Shown piece by piece: positions 10,248 to 23,650 of a stretch of 64,000 bases of DNA. The stretch spans positions 114,251,812-114,315,811 of the forward strand of contig OZ023273.1 of assembly GCA_964007475.1 (NCBI GenBank), written 5' to 3'. Source of the DNA: Hybos culiciformis. Lineage: Eukaryota; Arthropoda; Insecta; Diptera; Hybotidae. Every line of letters begins with the position of its first letter. Within the stretch, counting starts at the first letter, position 1. The notes under the pieces are model-generated. The model was not told the origin of the DNA. It was given only the letters and a program-made list of their open reading frames with translations, and did not search any database. The position numbers were made by a program, and so were the translations under genes.

Positions 10248-13200
10248 TTGACTATGCTTTTTAGTGTTTTAAAACAACATTAGAAAATATTATTTTATTT
10301 TAGAAGGATTATTTGTCTCCACTAATTTTTTTATTTATTTTTTTTTGGAATCCTTGTTGTATTTTATATTTTACGAAATGCTTGTTCTTTTTAATTTCCT
10401 TAAAATCAGTAAAAGTTTATTTTAACACCGCATTGCGTCCTTATAAAATTTTAAAAATGCATACAAACAAACTTATTAATGTTTATTCATGTTATGAAAA
10501 ATAGTTTTATGTATTCAAGCATGTAAATATTTATCTGGATTACAAAGTGTAATTTAAGAATTTACAGGGTATATGCTTTAAAATTTCTTGTTACTTTTTT
10601 TTTAAAAGCTTTAGATTTTATTTTTGATGATATTGTGAAGTAATTAAAAATAAGTTTTAAACAATCAAAATTTTAGGAAAGGGAAGGTTTTGGAAGGTTT
10701 ATAATGCTGCCATGATTTATAGAAAAAGAAAATAAGATTAGAAAATGGGAAAGATAAGTCATGTCATATTATAGAAATTTAGTACATTAATACTTTCCAG
10801 ATTTCAGAAAGTATGTGTATTACAGTCCACTGAGAACTTATAATAGCTCTACACATTACAACCAAATACATAAATATATTTTTTTAAGATACAAGTCGTT
10901 ACATTTGCTTTTTTTCACCCCAGTTACATTGTTTTAATAACTAATATGTTAAATAGACATCATCCTAGATATATATTTTTTTAATGCTTCTACTTTTTAA
11001 ATACGAATGTAGTATATATGATTTTATTCCATCATAGTACCTTATAAAACGTTCGTTATGAATATTACATGAGCTCTTAAAAACATAAAAATTAGGTTTC
11101 TATAACTACTTTAATACCTTCAACTTTGTTCAAAAATAGTTTAAAAAAAAATGAAGAAGATTATATACATTTTTTAAATGGAATCCTTATTTCCATTATT
11201 TCACCTAACTTCCATTATGCAATTTTGTTAGGATACTTAAAAACAACTATGTACTATATACGTTTATAAAATAAAATGGAAAAAAGTTTTTATTATTCAA
11301 CAAGTGCTTTATAGCAACATTGTATTCGTAGGTTGATTGCTTACAAGGACACGTTGCAATCATAATTTCTGATTAAAAGATAGTGGGAGATTATAAAATT
11401 AGAAAAGTTTGAGGAAAAAAAAAATGGATAGTTTTTTTTTACTCTGTAATTTTGCAATTATTATATGAAATGGTTATCTAGAACTTTGAATTAAATTTTA
11501 AAGCCGTCAAAATTTTTTCTTGCTAATTTTTAAAAGAAATTTAAAAATTAAAATCCATAAAACAATTACTTCATTTATTAACATTCTCTTCCAATAATTT
11601 CCGGTAAAAGCTTATAGGAGCAGCTAGCCCTAATCTGAAGCTAAGATATGATATATTTGATTATAGCTTTAAAAGTGAAATTAGGCCTGAAAGGAAACGA
11701 TAAAAAACTTAAGTAAGATCATTTTCATTTTTATTTTTGAATTAATTACAATTAATGTATTTAAGTATTTGTCAAGGAAACAAAAGGAAACACTATCTTA
11801 ATTTTAACCTAATTTTATTTTTTCCTGTAATAATTAAAGGTGTAAAAATCTTTTCGTCAAAGAAGTGAAAACAAAATTAATAATAAAAGATAAAATTAAC
11901 CCTTTTTCACCTCATTAAGTCAATTCAATTGATATTTTTCATTTTACTAAGTTCTACATTTACACTTGTGTTGTGTATATATATGATTTGTTTGAATAAA
12001 ACTAAAATGTTCTTACACTTAAAAACATAAAAGTATTCTGAAATTTGAAAAATTAATGAACGGAACATATAAAAAATTCTTTTTTCTTATATCGTGAAGA
12101 AAATAGATTGTAGTTTAGGATGAAATCATATTGCAGACATTTTAGATAGGTGATAATAGTTGTCACAAAAGCGTTAATTATTGACGTGCTTTCTTCTGCT
12201 TCGCTAAATATAAAGTTAGAATATGAAGCTTAATTTATTATACAGAATGAATAGATGTTTTGCCTTTGAATTCTGGAATAAATACTTAAATTTATATGAT
12301 TTTAAGTGAAAGTTTTTTCTATGATTGAATCACACTAAAAATTCACTTTATTTAATTATTCACAAAATCCCCTAACTTTGCGGATACTACGGTCTTTATT
12401 ATCACATAAAAAAACAAGACCATAAAGTTTTTATAAGTGTTTTTCATTTTGTCATTTATTTTTAAGATGATATTGTGATTAGGGAAAGTAGAAAAGAAAG
12501 CGGTCAGATATGATTATAGTAAAGAAAATATTTCTGTGATATTACAGTTTAAATTAAAAATGTAAATTTTTTTATCGACTTATATAACACGAAAATCAAC
12601 AAGTTTTAATTCCATTTACTATTTAGTAGTTATTTAAAAATATTAGCAAACGTTCTTAGACAGTTAAGATACCAGTCTAAGCACCAGTAGACTACAGGTT
12701 TAAATAATAGCCACAAAAAAGAGACGACATGTTCAAAATAATATTACAGACAGAAGAACAAATTCATAAAAGGACATCAGATTCGAGATTAAATCGCTAA
12801 AAAATACTACGAGTATTCAGGTGAATTTATTTGCGATTTCTTAATAAATTTTCACTTGAAAAGTAATTTTCAATTTTTTAATTAAAAAATTGTGACTGAG
12901 GAAGGTAATTAAAATTTCCATTGCGAAGATAAAATTATAATCTCTATAGATAGATGTTTTTATTTTTTTATTATTGTTTTTGTTTATTATGTATTTATTT
13001 ATTTAAGTTTTCTCAGTCAAAAAATATATAAACAAAAGAAAAATCAATAAAAACAACCTCACGAAAAAGTGATTGAAAATTTTTCGAGGTGTGACTAATG
13101 TTTTGTAAACAAAATTTTTGCTGCTGTATGATGAAATGAGAAAAGTTTTGGGATATTTTCCTTATTTCCTCTTTCATTTGTTTATTTTATTTATTTTAAA

Positions 13201-15744
13201 ACAAATTGAATAAGAATATCTATTTTGGATATATAAAAATTTTACTTCAGATTCAGACTTATTTAGATACATTCAATGTTAAGGTTAATATTGAGTGTTC
13301 TATCTTAAAAGTACATTATTATTATTATTATTATTATTACTATTATATAAGGTGAAAAAATAATAATTGTTTTTAAAGCAATATTTTTAATTTAAGTTTT
13401 TTAATTATATTATATATATATAGAAATTATTTGATAATTGAGTATGGTAAAAATATAGTCAAAGCTAGTTCCTCACTTTTAGAGTATATATATGAGATTA
13501 TTAGCGGTTGGACTAAGAAGGTAGAGTGTATTAAGTTTAGACAGCCTGTGGAGAAATTCAGAACTACAATTTGTGTTTAAATTTTATTTTCTATATTAAC
13601 GACAAAAAACTGGAATAACACCCTCAATGAGTTTCATTTTCTTTTTAACTAAAAATACATTTTATCCACCTTATTTTCAAAATAATTTTATATAGATTGA
13701 AATTAAGTAAACTTTTTGAAAATGAAAATTGATAATAAAATTTTCTTATACACAAAAAAAATAAGAAAATAAAATAAACAAAAATAAGAAGATAACATTT
13801 TTAATATTCATTGTCGCATTGTCATTTTGAGGAAAAATAGGAGGAAGTCAATTGAATGAAAAGTTTAATTGATTTTATTTTTCTAAACAAAAAAAAAAAT
13901 AGAAAATTAGTATTATTAGTTTATTTATTCCAAATTGAAAGAATTTCTAAAGGAGGAATGTATTCAAGGAAAAATTTCAATCAGATTTTGATCTTCGCAG
14001 CGCTGTAAAAATGCATTCTGTTATGACAATTCTGTTATGATAATCTGTTAATTCATATGAAACCAATTTAAGTTTAAAAAAAAATTTAACAAATTTTTGC
14101 CCAATCTTAAAAAATTTTCTTTTCTTTCAAAGTTCATACTATACTGCATTGGCCAGTCTAACATTACATTTTACATAATTTTCTAGTTGTTTTTTTTTTT
14201 TAATATACTAAGCAAATTATATATAAATTGAAGACAAATTATTTAATTTTAATTTGAATAGAAAAAGTATTCTGATAAAAAATGATAATAATAATTGTTA
14301 AAAATGAGGAAAATTTGAAATTTTATGGGAAATCTTTTTTTTTTGTATATTGAAAATTCAATGAAACATAAAAAAACATTACGTTTTTTAAGTTTCCTAT
14401 CTAAAACTTTATTATTATTTTTTTTTTTTTTGTAGAAAATTGCAAAAAATAAAATAATGTGAAAAGTTTTCACGACATGAATAATAGAATTTTTTTTTTT
14501 TTTTATAAATATATTTTATTTTCCTTTTTATAAAAAATTCGCAATGAAAAACAACTTTATCTTCGTGATGGAAATGAAATTAAAAAAAAAGATTTTATTT
14601 TTTTTTTTCAAATAATATACTTCCGTTTAGGAATTTTCTTTCAGATTTTCTAAAATAAGAAAAAAAAAAACAAAATAAATAAATAACAAAAACAGAAAAG
14701 AAGATAGTTTTGTTAGATACATTTTGTGCATATTGAAAACCTATCACAAAATGAGTAAAATAAAAAAAAAATTGATAAAGAAAACTTTATTTAGAAAATT
14801 GCATCAAGTTTTTCAATAAAAAATGTAGTTTTATTTTAATAAGAAAAAAAAATAAAAAAAAATAAAATTAGGTTCAGTTTTATGTTTCCGCTAAAAAGAA
14901 TTTTTTATTTATGTACATATAGGTATAAGAAAATTTGTATAGCAACTGCACTCGAAGCAAATTTTTTTCAGATAATGAAAGGTGAATTTTGCAAATAAAG
15001 TATTAGAGAAGACCATTAATTATCGAATACTATTAATTTGACGCCAAGGTATGTATATGTAGGTTGTACGAGACTAAATTATAAAGTTAAAAATCTTTCT
15101 TATATAGAGTTTTAATGTGTTAAACATCAAAAATATTATAGCTATTCAATACAAGAATATTGAATTTTTGAAACTACTATGACATTACTATAAAATTCTT
15201 ATTATCGATTGAAGACATTAAATAAATATTTTGATTCGTGTTAGTTCGAACAGATAATGTTCAGCTCAATAACTGAACTTCAGATTAATTTTGTTAAATT
15301 TAACACGGAAAAAATAAATTTCCATTGGTTCGCCTGAAACTGCTTACAAATTTACCATTTTTATGATTGAGATAATATATATTTTATTTTATTATGCTAA
15401 ATTATCAAAAAATTCAAAAGTCTTATTTTTTTTTCAAATACCCTTTTCTCTATAAAATAACCAATTTTCTTAAACGAAGGAAATTTTTATACAAAAAGAA
15501 AAATTTATGATTACTCCTCTTCTAAAGGAATTTTCGTTTGGTTTTTAATATGCGTGTCAATTTTGAATAATTTTTCGTTACGAAGAAAATATATTTTCCA
15601 TTAAAATATTATGTTCTTACGTTGTGTGATAAATACTGGAAAAATATATTAAAAAAAAATTTTATCACAGTGGTGAGACTTTAATCTACTTTGTAGGTAT
15701 ATTAGTATCGATTTTGTCAATCAACTGGAAATATGTAATAGAAC
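10248..15744. other. Intergenic, nothing recognised
   Basis: AT-rich, low-complexity sequence. It contains a simple (ATT)n run at 13315-13339 and a 22-bp perfect palindrome at 12871-12892 (CAATTTTTTAATTAAAAAAT...). No exon-like or RNA-like segment was supported. Confidence 0.5.
13315..13339. repeat. (ATT)n microsatellite
   Basis: About eight uninterrupted ATT units. Confidence 0.9.
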
Positions 15745-16005
15745 TAGGGCTTCTCCCAGGATCCCGTTTTCCCGGGATCCCGGTTGTAAAATTGAGTCCC
15801 GTAATCCCGGGATTTCAACCAAAAATCCCGGGATTTCCGCTTAATTAAAAAATATAATAGTGATTGCACTAAATTTTAGGTTTAGGTTTATATCTAAGCT
15901 AGACAGAATTAATTAAGTGATGAAGTTCATATAAAGGTGTGTGTGTGCAGAGCCGGCCTTCTGGGGGCCCCCGATTTTAAAGGGTTCCAGATTTAAATTT
16001 TTTTT

Positions 16006-16191
16006 TTGTTAAAAGCAATGATTTTGAGTAAGCCTAATGTAGAGAATGCACAGGATATACTGCAATATATTTTAAATAACAATTATGACGAAATTTTTTC
16101 CAACATATTATTAGTTATTCTAAAAAGTTGTGATTTTTCAATGTTAATTAATGATATGGCAACAAAAAAGGCTCATATTAAAAATATTTAA
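16006..16191 (+). pseudogene. Relic of a hAT transposase C-terminus
   Basis: The open frame (ATG at 16018) contains DILQYILNNNYDEIFSNILL and ends LINDMATKKAHIKNI. hAT transposases of the ZMYM1-like type have a stretch of the form LLxFIxxNxLxxxFPNxxIAL before the dimerisation region and end with an IIxDFAxxKAR-like motif. Both fit here, while the intervening conserved LTLPVTVASxERSFSKLK part is absent, as if deleted internally. Its position just inside a hAT-type terminal repeat supports the reading. It is far too short to encode an active enzyme. The assignment rests on motif memory, not a search. Confidence 0.5.
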
Positions 16192-16260
16192 GTTTATACT
16201 TGTATTGTTTTTATGTTATGTCTTTTTTTTGTTGAACTACATTTTATCGTTTTTTAAACC

Positions 16261-17224
16261 CTTTATATTAACTTCACTTTTTCCACAAACTTAGAAAGTC
16301 AAAATTGACCCATTTCCCGGTATCCAATCGAGATGAAATTTTGTACATCGCTTTGTAGTCGATGACAATGGACTTTGGCATCGATACATTCACCTTTATA
16401 TTCATTTCACCACCGGGTCCGCAAACTTAGAATTTCAAAATTGACCCACTTGCCGGTATCCAATCGAGCGAATTAAGTACATCGCTTTGTCGTCGATGAC
16501 AATTCACTTTGGCATAGACACATTCACACTCACACACCTTTATCTACCCTATTCTGTATATCAACTTCATGGCCGTTTCCACAAACTTAGAAAGTCAAAA
16601 TTGACCCACTTCCCGGTATCCAATCGAGCTGAAATTTTGCACATTGCTTTCTCGTCGATGACACTGCACTTTGGCATCGACACATTCACACACACACACA
16701 CACACACATCTTTATATTAATTTCTCCACCGGGTCTACAAACTTAGAAAGTCAAAATTGACCCACTTCCCGGTATCCAATCGAACTGAAATTTGGCACAT
16801 CGGTTTGTCGTCGATGACAATTCACTTTGACATCGACACATTCACACTCACACACCTTTATCTACCTTATTCTTTATATCAACTTCATGGCCGTTTCCAC
16901 AAACTTAGAAAGTCAAATTTGACCCACTTCCCGGTATCCAATAGACCTGAAATTTGGCACATCGTTTTGTCGTCGATGACAATGCACTTTAGCATCGACA
17001 TATTCACACACACACACACAGACCTATATATGAACTTCACTGCAGTTTCCACAAACTTACAAAGTACATCGTATTGTATCACAGACTCACACACCTTTAT
17101 ATGAACTTCACCGCCGGTTCCACAAAATTAGAAAGTCAAAATTCACCCACTTCCCGGTATCCAATCGAGCTGAAATTTTGTACATCGCTTTGTAGTCGAT
17201 TACAATGGACTTTGGCATCGATAC
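16261..17224 (+). repeat. Minisatellite, about 135-165-bp unit, + orientation
   Basis: At least six units are anchored by CCGGTATCCAATCGA near 16317, 16452, 16613, 16769, 16931 and 17152, plus one internally deleted copy near 17045. Each has CCACAAACTTAGAAAGTCAA, a TGACCCACTTCCCGG block, ACATCGCTTTGTCGTCGATG, CACTTTGGCATCGACACATT, and a (CA)n tract before CTTTATATNAACTTCAC. Open frames here simply read through the repeat. It lies inside the nested hAT-like element. Confidence 0.9.
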
Positions 17225-17438
17225 AAAGAAAACAAAATTTAAATAAATATCAATTGCCTAGCATATAAAGGATTTATATCAAAAACTTGTTTTAATGGGT
17301 TGTGTTTTTTTAAATAATAAATATTACTGTAATTTGAATAGTATACTTTTATTCTGTTATATGAAAAAAAATTAGAGGCCCCCAAGAAACTATTTGTACC
17401 CTGGGCTCTTAACATAGAAGGCCGGCCCTGTGTGTGTG

Positions 17439-17807
17439 GGTGAGTCTGTGATGCCAAACTATATTGTTATCGACGACAAAGTGATGTGCAAAATTTTGCC
17501 TCGATTGGATACCGGAAATCGGATCTATTTTGACTTACTAAGTTTGGAGATCAGGTAGTGAAGTGTGTGTGTAATGCTAAAGTAAATTTTAGCTCGATTG
17601 GATACCGGGAAGTGGGTCATTTTTAACTTTGTAAGTTTGTGGAAAGTGCGGTGAAGATGTGTGTGTGTGTGTCTGAATGTGTCGATGCCAAAGTGCATTG
17701 TTATCGACGACAAAGCGATGTGCAAAATTTCAATATGATTGGATATCGGGAAGTGGGTCAACTTTGACTTTCTAAGTTTGTGGAAACGAAGTGAAGTCAG
17801 TATAAAG
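17439..17807 (-). repeat. Same minisatellite, inverted orientation
   Basis: Three units of the repeat seen at 16261-17224 occur reverse-complemented, anchored by TCGATTGGATACCGG or close variants near 17502, 17594 and 17735, with GACGACAAAG(C/T)GATGTGCAAA and (TG)n tracts. They lie outside the nested element but inside the outer hAT. The piece GAAGTTCATATAAAGGTGTG at about 15922-15941, left of the nested element, is the other edge of this inverted array. Confidence 0.85.
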
Positions 17808-18084
17808 AATTTAAAAAATAAATAAGTGCGAAAGAAAGCAAATTTCAAGTTGTTAACTAATTTTTTATAATGCTGTATTTTTATTTGTTTTTATGTAAAA
17901 TATCAACTTAGGTAACCCCATCATGTCAAGTTGAAGTGGATCGAAGCCATGGCAATATTTTATGAGATAATTTTTTTTTTAATTTGTGCTTATAAAAAAT
18001 TCCGGGATCCCGGAATCCCGGGAATATGAAAAATTTTGTCCCGGGATCCCGGGATTTGAAAATTGCGGGAAATGAGAAGCCCTA

Positions 18085-21000
18085 AATAGAACCATATAAT
18101 TATATAAATCCGAATATCTGCCGTTTTTCTAAAGATCTTAATCTTGATAAATTCAGATAAAAACTCTGCATTTCCTGTAATACTCTTGTTCTCATAATAA
18201 TTTATTGATATTTTGTTAGTGTTTTCCTATACAGGCAATTAACAAATTTCCAGTCCGAAATGAAAATTGAATCCACTAACGAATGTCAATATTGTGCAAA
18301 TATTATTAGAATTCTTAAATAGACGATCAATGTTAACCAATAATTATGTATTAAATTTAAAATATAAATTAAATTAAATTAAATTCACCACTGATGTGTA
18401 TCCTGCCTGTAAGAAAAAAAATTCAAATTCGCGAAATAAACAATATTGTTAGAAAAAGAGTTAAAAAGTTGGTTTTTTTTTTCCTTCTGGGGAACATTAT
18501 TACGACCATTATTTTGATAACGATATTTTTTTTAAGGATTATTAAATTGATATCAAAATTATATAAAATGTACAAAAATATGGAAAAATAATAAGGCGTT
18601 CACCTTTTACTTTGGTTTTGTTTATTACTTAAAAACACGCAATTCGTGAAAAACTAAAAACAAAGTTAATTTTGAAGTTGAAGAATATTTTTTGTATAAT
18701 ATGTATTTTTTTTTACATATAATAATAAAACTTTTTAATGATAAAAAAAAAATTGTTCAAAAGAAAATTTAAATTAAGCTTTAGGACTCAATAATAGCTT
18801 AATCAAGCAAAAGTTCAACAATTTATATATGACAAAAACAAAATAGACATTTATAAATGAAGCAGCTTTTTTGTTTAAAACTATACTATTATACCTTACT
18901 TAAGTTCTGGCCTTAAAAATCGCGGTAAGTCAAACATAAAAACAAATTTTTAATTTTCCAGGTTTTATTATCAGAATCTACAAATATTATACGTGACACT
19001 TTCCATAGTAATAGGAAATAACATTACTGTGCTTTCCACATGGATTCGACTAATATATTATAATCTTATATTTTATTCGAGAAGACAAAAAAAAAATAGC
19101 GTAACTTCATCAAAACAATATTAAAAGAAAAAAGAAATGCTAAGCTTTTATAGTCAATAAGTGAAATTATTTTTTACAATCACATAAATTTATTTTATTT
19201 TTCAATGCAATAAAAATGAAAATGTTTTTTTTTTGACGAAGAGAAATTTCAAATTTCCATTTAGAAAATTATAATTTTTTTTCATATATTTAAAAAAAAA
19301 TATTTCATTGTATTTTCATTGTTATTGCATTATCTATGTTGTTATATTATTATTATTTTTTGTTTTTTTTTTTGGGTTTTATTTATTTTTATGCTTTTGA
19401 TACCGTCAGTTTTAGTATTTTCATCATTTCTTGCTTTGGGATTGGGAATTTTTGAAAAGAAAATAGATAAAAATGAGTTTGGAAAATAATGAAAATTATC
19501 TCTACATATACATATACTTTATTATTTATTTATTTTTATTTTGACTTCAATAACACTAAAGGTACAAGTTCAAAATACCTATTATAAAAAAACAGGTTAA
19601 CATATTTTTAATGCTTTCTTATTAAGATATGTATTTTGTTTTTTTGTGCCAAGCCTCTAGGCTGTTTCTTTAGTTTGAACAGTTGAAAATTAATTAAAAT
19701 AAGAAAATTAGGGAGAGAACTGTTTTAATCATAAATGTTGAATTTTGTAAGGTTTTTGATATGAATATAGATAAAGTAGGTATACAATTTATTTTTTAAT
19801 TTTATCATTTTAATTTTAAATTTCTGTAATGCATAGTTTTAGGAGTCTATTAAAATACTTTGCCGCTAATTCACTTTACTTTTTATAGTTTAAATTAAAA
19901 ATATTTTCTGAATAAGACAATCAACGTTGTTTTCTGCATTCGCAAAATTAATTTTCATATTTTGTGTTTCTTTCAAAAGTGTTAAAAAAAAATAAAATGC
20001 AAACATAATTTTATTTCATATTCTCTTCGACATAATAAATATTTTTTCATCATTTTAATGGCTTTATGTTTTTCTCGCTTGCATCTTTTTGACACTGACA
20101 TGAAAACAATTTTTGAATAAATAATAAAACACAAAAAAAAAGTTTCAAATAACTATATAACATTTAATAATGTGAGATTTTTATTGCTATGCCAGTAAGA
20201 CACTGAAAAAATCTTTAGGTTCGTTTCTATTACGCACACAGTTTCTAAGTATTAAAATTTTTGAATTATACAATTTCTAATAAAATGAAAACGATTGAAT
20301 ATACATTATTAGTTAGTCATGTTAACTCGAAATTAGGTAGTCTCCTTTTAAGTTAAGAATTTTAAATAGACCCAATTATGAGGAAAATAATTGCATGTCG
20401 TGTTCGGATTTTCTCTTAAGATTAACGTTTATTCATCTAAAATTTAGTTTCACCATAATTTTTCTGCTTGAAATTTTATCATTGACTAGGCTATGCGTGA
20501 ACCGCTTAGTAATAAAATATGAAAAAAAAAAATATATTTCATTATTGCTTTTGTTGAATTCATACAAAAAAAAATTATAATCTAATTGAAAGATCTTTAC
20601 AAGTTCACGTATTACGTAGTTTTCAGTGTGATATTCATAAAATACATATTTTTTTGTTTGAAGCTTTTAAGAAAATAATATATAAATATAATGTGACATA
20701 TTATTATTATTATTATTTCATTTTTGTGCAACACACATTCTAAATTGCAAGAAACACAATGCAATAAAAAAAAAATAAAAATAAAATAATAATTATTAAC
20801 TTTGTTTAAAAAAATAACAAATAATAAAAATAAAATTTTTATTTTGTTTAAAAAACTGACTTTGATAGTCAAGATTAAATGTCACAAAGTTGACAAAAAA
20901 ATTAAGAATATTTTTTTACAGCATAGAGAAATTAGATACACAAAAGTGACAATAATGTGGTTTCTTTTGTGCATATTTAACGAAGGTCATCATAATTAAC

Positions 21001-23392
21001 ACATCATATTTGCATAGATTTATGTTAATGAAAACATAGAGAAATACTAGGACAAAAAATAAAAAAAATTAGAACAGGTCATGGATTCAGAAATAAATGA
21101 GAAATTTCAAGTAAACTACTTTTAAAAGCTATATTAAAGTTAGTCAAATGTAATTTACACTTTTTTTAATGAGGTGAATGCCATTAGAAAGCTAGACCAT
21201 TAGCTTCTGTATAATGAAGGTATTAAAAAAAATTTATAGTAAAAAAAATTAATTGTTCCTAGTATCTTTTCAAAGGATGTAAAATTACAATAAAAATATA
21301 AGCCAAAATAATGAGTTTTACAAATACATTTCAAGTAAACTTATTTTGAAAAACACTAAATAGTTATATCGAAAAATATAATACTTTGAATTTATTCTTC
21401 AAAAGGAATATATTTTATTCTTAAGATGCCTTTCTTCTTACATAAATAACTATATTAAATATTTTGATCTTGATTACATTTTAAAATCTTCAAGTATCGA
21501 CATTATTTCCCATACTTGTCATATTTCCCATATTGTAACAACTATATGGTTTATAACTTCAAAAAACATTAAATGTTAGTTAAATTCAACTAACTACAGT
21601 AGGTATGTGAACCAGGAAATTTATTAATATAGAATATTATATTTTTATAAGTTTTCAATTTATTTAATTTTCGGAGGTAGTTGGAAAAATTTTACGTAAA
21701 AACAATATTAAATTTGTATGTGTATTTCTGAACAAAAGTTGACAGCGATGACTTGATATAAAATCAGACTTCAATAACAATTTGAGTTATAAATTTTTAA
21801 TGTTATGTAATTTCTTTAATTTTTCCATAAAAAAATTCTCGTATTCCCCGAATTATAACTTTCAGTGTTTCAAAATCTGATCAATTTATTATTTTCCTTG
21901 AGTGTCGCGGATTGCTTACAAGAGTTTCGCAGCATCTCAATATACGAATCTATGATATATGCTTAATGAAATTTTCCAATATTATATTCAATATTTTAAT
22001 AGAATACCTAATATTCATTTCAAAAGTGCATATAATAAGAACATAAATAAAAACATTGAATACAAAAAAAAACTTATATTTGCCCTTGAATTAAAAATGC
22101 AAATTGCCCCATTGATTTTCCCTTCCTGAGAAGATTGTTTTCTTTTTTGTTTATTTTTTATGTCTTTTTTTTTGTTTTTTCGCTTTTGTTTTCATCATGA
22201 ATGGAATATTAAAAGAATCTTATTAGCGCGGCGGCATTCATTAACTGATTACTTTAGTTTAATAATATTATATATTTAAAATGTTTTTGCTTTCTTTGTG
22301 CATTTACAACATTTTAGTTTAGTTTTTTTTTTTTTAGTTTTTGTGTAACATCTTGTACAAAATAATGTTTACTTTTTTATCAAGAGAGTATAAAAACAAG
22401 GTTTGTTGTCGCCTTTTGTGTTAACCACATGTGTACGTGTTTTCTTGATAATTTCATTTATATTTTTCTGAAGTACCAATATAATATTTACTTAGTTTTT
22501 TTTTTTTTACCAATTTACGTAATATTTAGTTTTCGTGGGAATTACTAAATATTCAATTTCATTTAATATAATATTGCTTTATTATTGTAAGTATACTTAT
22601 AATATTAATTCAGTATATGAGACATCGATATTTCTTGGAAAGTTTTGAATACAAATTTTAAGTCAAAGAATTGAACTCAAGAAGTATAGTTTCTAGAAAA
22701 AAGTTTCTAAATACAAAAATAATTGCAATGTATGAATTAGCAATTTTCAAGAGAGTAAAATGAAACTATTGCTATGTTCTGTTGTTAAAGTCCACAAACC
22801 AAATTTTCTGGCTAGAAGGTGGAAAATTTTTTTTGAAGTAAATATTCTAATATTGCACCCAAAAAAATAGAAGCTCTAACAGCTTTAGAATACGCGGGAA
22901 AATAAGAAATTATCTTCAATGTTAACAATAATCTTTTAACACAATTAAACCAAATATATTTTTAACTTCTCAATTTGTGTCCAGAAATGAAAAATTATTT
23001 TTATATTTGGCTTTTAGGCAAATTTATTTTCGTGAGAATGAAAGTGAAAAATTATTTGTGGTACTGAAATTTTTATTTTTTATTTTTTTTAAAGTTAATG
23101 AGATTTTATAATTGCGTTTCAAAAAAGCAGATCGAATTAGAAAAAAGAAAATCTTTATTTTATAATAGTAAGAAAAAAAAATTAAAGTATACCTATCTGT
23201 GGAAAATAATATCACCAACCAACATGTTTTTAAATCCAACTATATTTTTAAGTTTTTGGTCCACTGACATTATTTTAATAATTTAAAGGTATAATATTTC
23301 CGTGATATTTATGATTATGAATTATATTGAACTTTAATATTATTGATAATAGTAGATTATTGTATATGTAAACTAAATTTGCTATTAATTAA
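18085..23392. other. Intergenic, nothing recognised
   Basis: AT-rich sequence with long A/T homopolymers. No splice-bounded, protein-like segment or tRNA was supported. The frames at 20395-20580, 20612-20872 and 23024-23286 are low-complexity. Confidence 0.5.
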
Positions 23393-23545
23393 TAGGGTTG
23401 CCAGGTGTCCGGTTTTGAACCGGACAGTCCGTTAATTCAACTACTTGTCCGGTGGGAAAAAATGGGAAGGACCGGACATACACCCGATGCTTATTATTTT
23501 GCGAAAAATTTGGTTAATTAGATGTTTTTTATATTTCTGCCTTTT

Positions 23546-23600
23546 GGTAAACTGACCATATTTGTCCAGCATTAAGCTAGACAAATATGGTCAGTTTACC
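23546..23600. repeat. Perfect 21-bp-arm hairpin inside the MITE
   Basis: The left arm 23546-23566 (GGTAAACTGACCATATTTGT plus C) and the right arm 23580-23600 are exact reverse complements around a 13-base loop. A direct copy of CTTTTGGTA lies at the left edge (from 23541) and TTTTGGTA at the right edge (from 23601), as if a tiny foldback had inserted and duplicated its target. Confidence 0.85.
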
Positions 23601-23650
23601 TTTTGGTATTTTTTTTGTCGCTCAAGTGTTTTGAGTAAACGGTCAAAATT

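Larger units (their letters stand above)
15948..17430. mobile_element. Nested hAT-like element inside the outer hAT
   Basis: The left end CAGAGCCGGCCTTCT (15948-15962) and right end AGAAGGCCGGCCCTG (17416-17430) are inverted with one mismatch. A further subterminal GGGGGCC...C block occurs in inverted orientation at both ends (about 15963 and 17373). The flanks are TGTGTGTG on both sides (15940-15947, 17431-17438), compatible with an 8-bp duplication, but they lie in a TG run and so are weak proof. The interior holds a decayed hAT-transposase-like frame and a minisatellite in + orientation. Confidence 0.72.
15745..18084. mobile_element. hAT-superfamily element with 8-bp TSD
   Basis: The ends are an 11-bp perfect inverted repeat, TAGGGCTTCTC (15745-15755) and GAGAAGCCCTA (18074-18084). 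They are flanked by an exact 8-bp target-site duplication AATAGAAC (15737-15744 and 18085-18092), the hallmark length of hAT transposition. Just inside both ends are clusters of palindromic CCCGGGATCCCGG motifs (about 15770-15835 and 18002-18053), plausible transposase-binding sites and strikingly GC-rich here. The interior is dominated by a minisatellite and a nested second element. No outer transposase frame was found, so it is non-autonomous. Confidence 0.88.

Noticed and set aside
12871..12892. 22-bp perfect palindrome as an operator or origin
   Set aside because: It is made only of A/T runs around AATT, which arise often in such AT-rich DNA.
16487..17268. Several open frames of 60-115 codons on both strands
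   Set aside because: They simply read through the minisatellite unit in successive copies; composition follows the DNA repeat and no start, domain or splice logic supports a gene. The same holds for 17525-17848 on the - strand.
15940..17438. TGTGTGTG flanks as firm proof of an 8-bp target duplication
   Set aside because: Both flanks are part of a TG microsatellite, so agreement is expected by chance. The inner element is supported mainly by its inverted ends.
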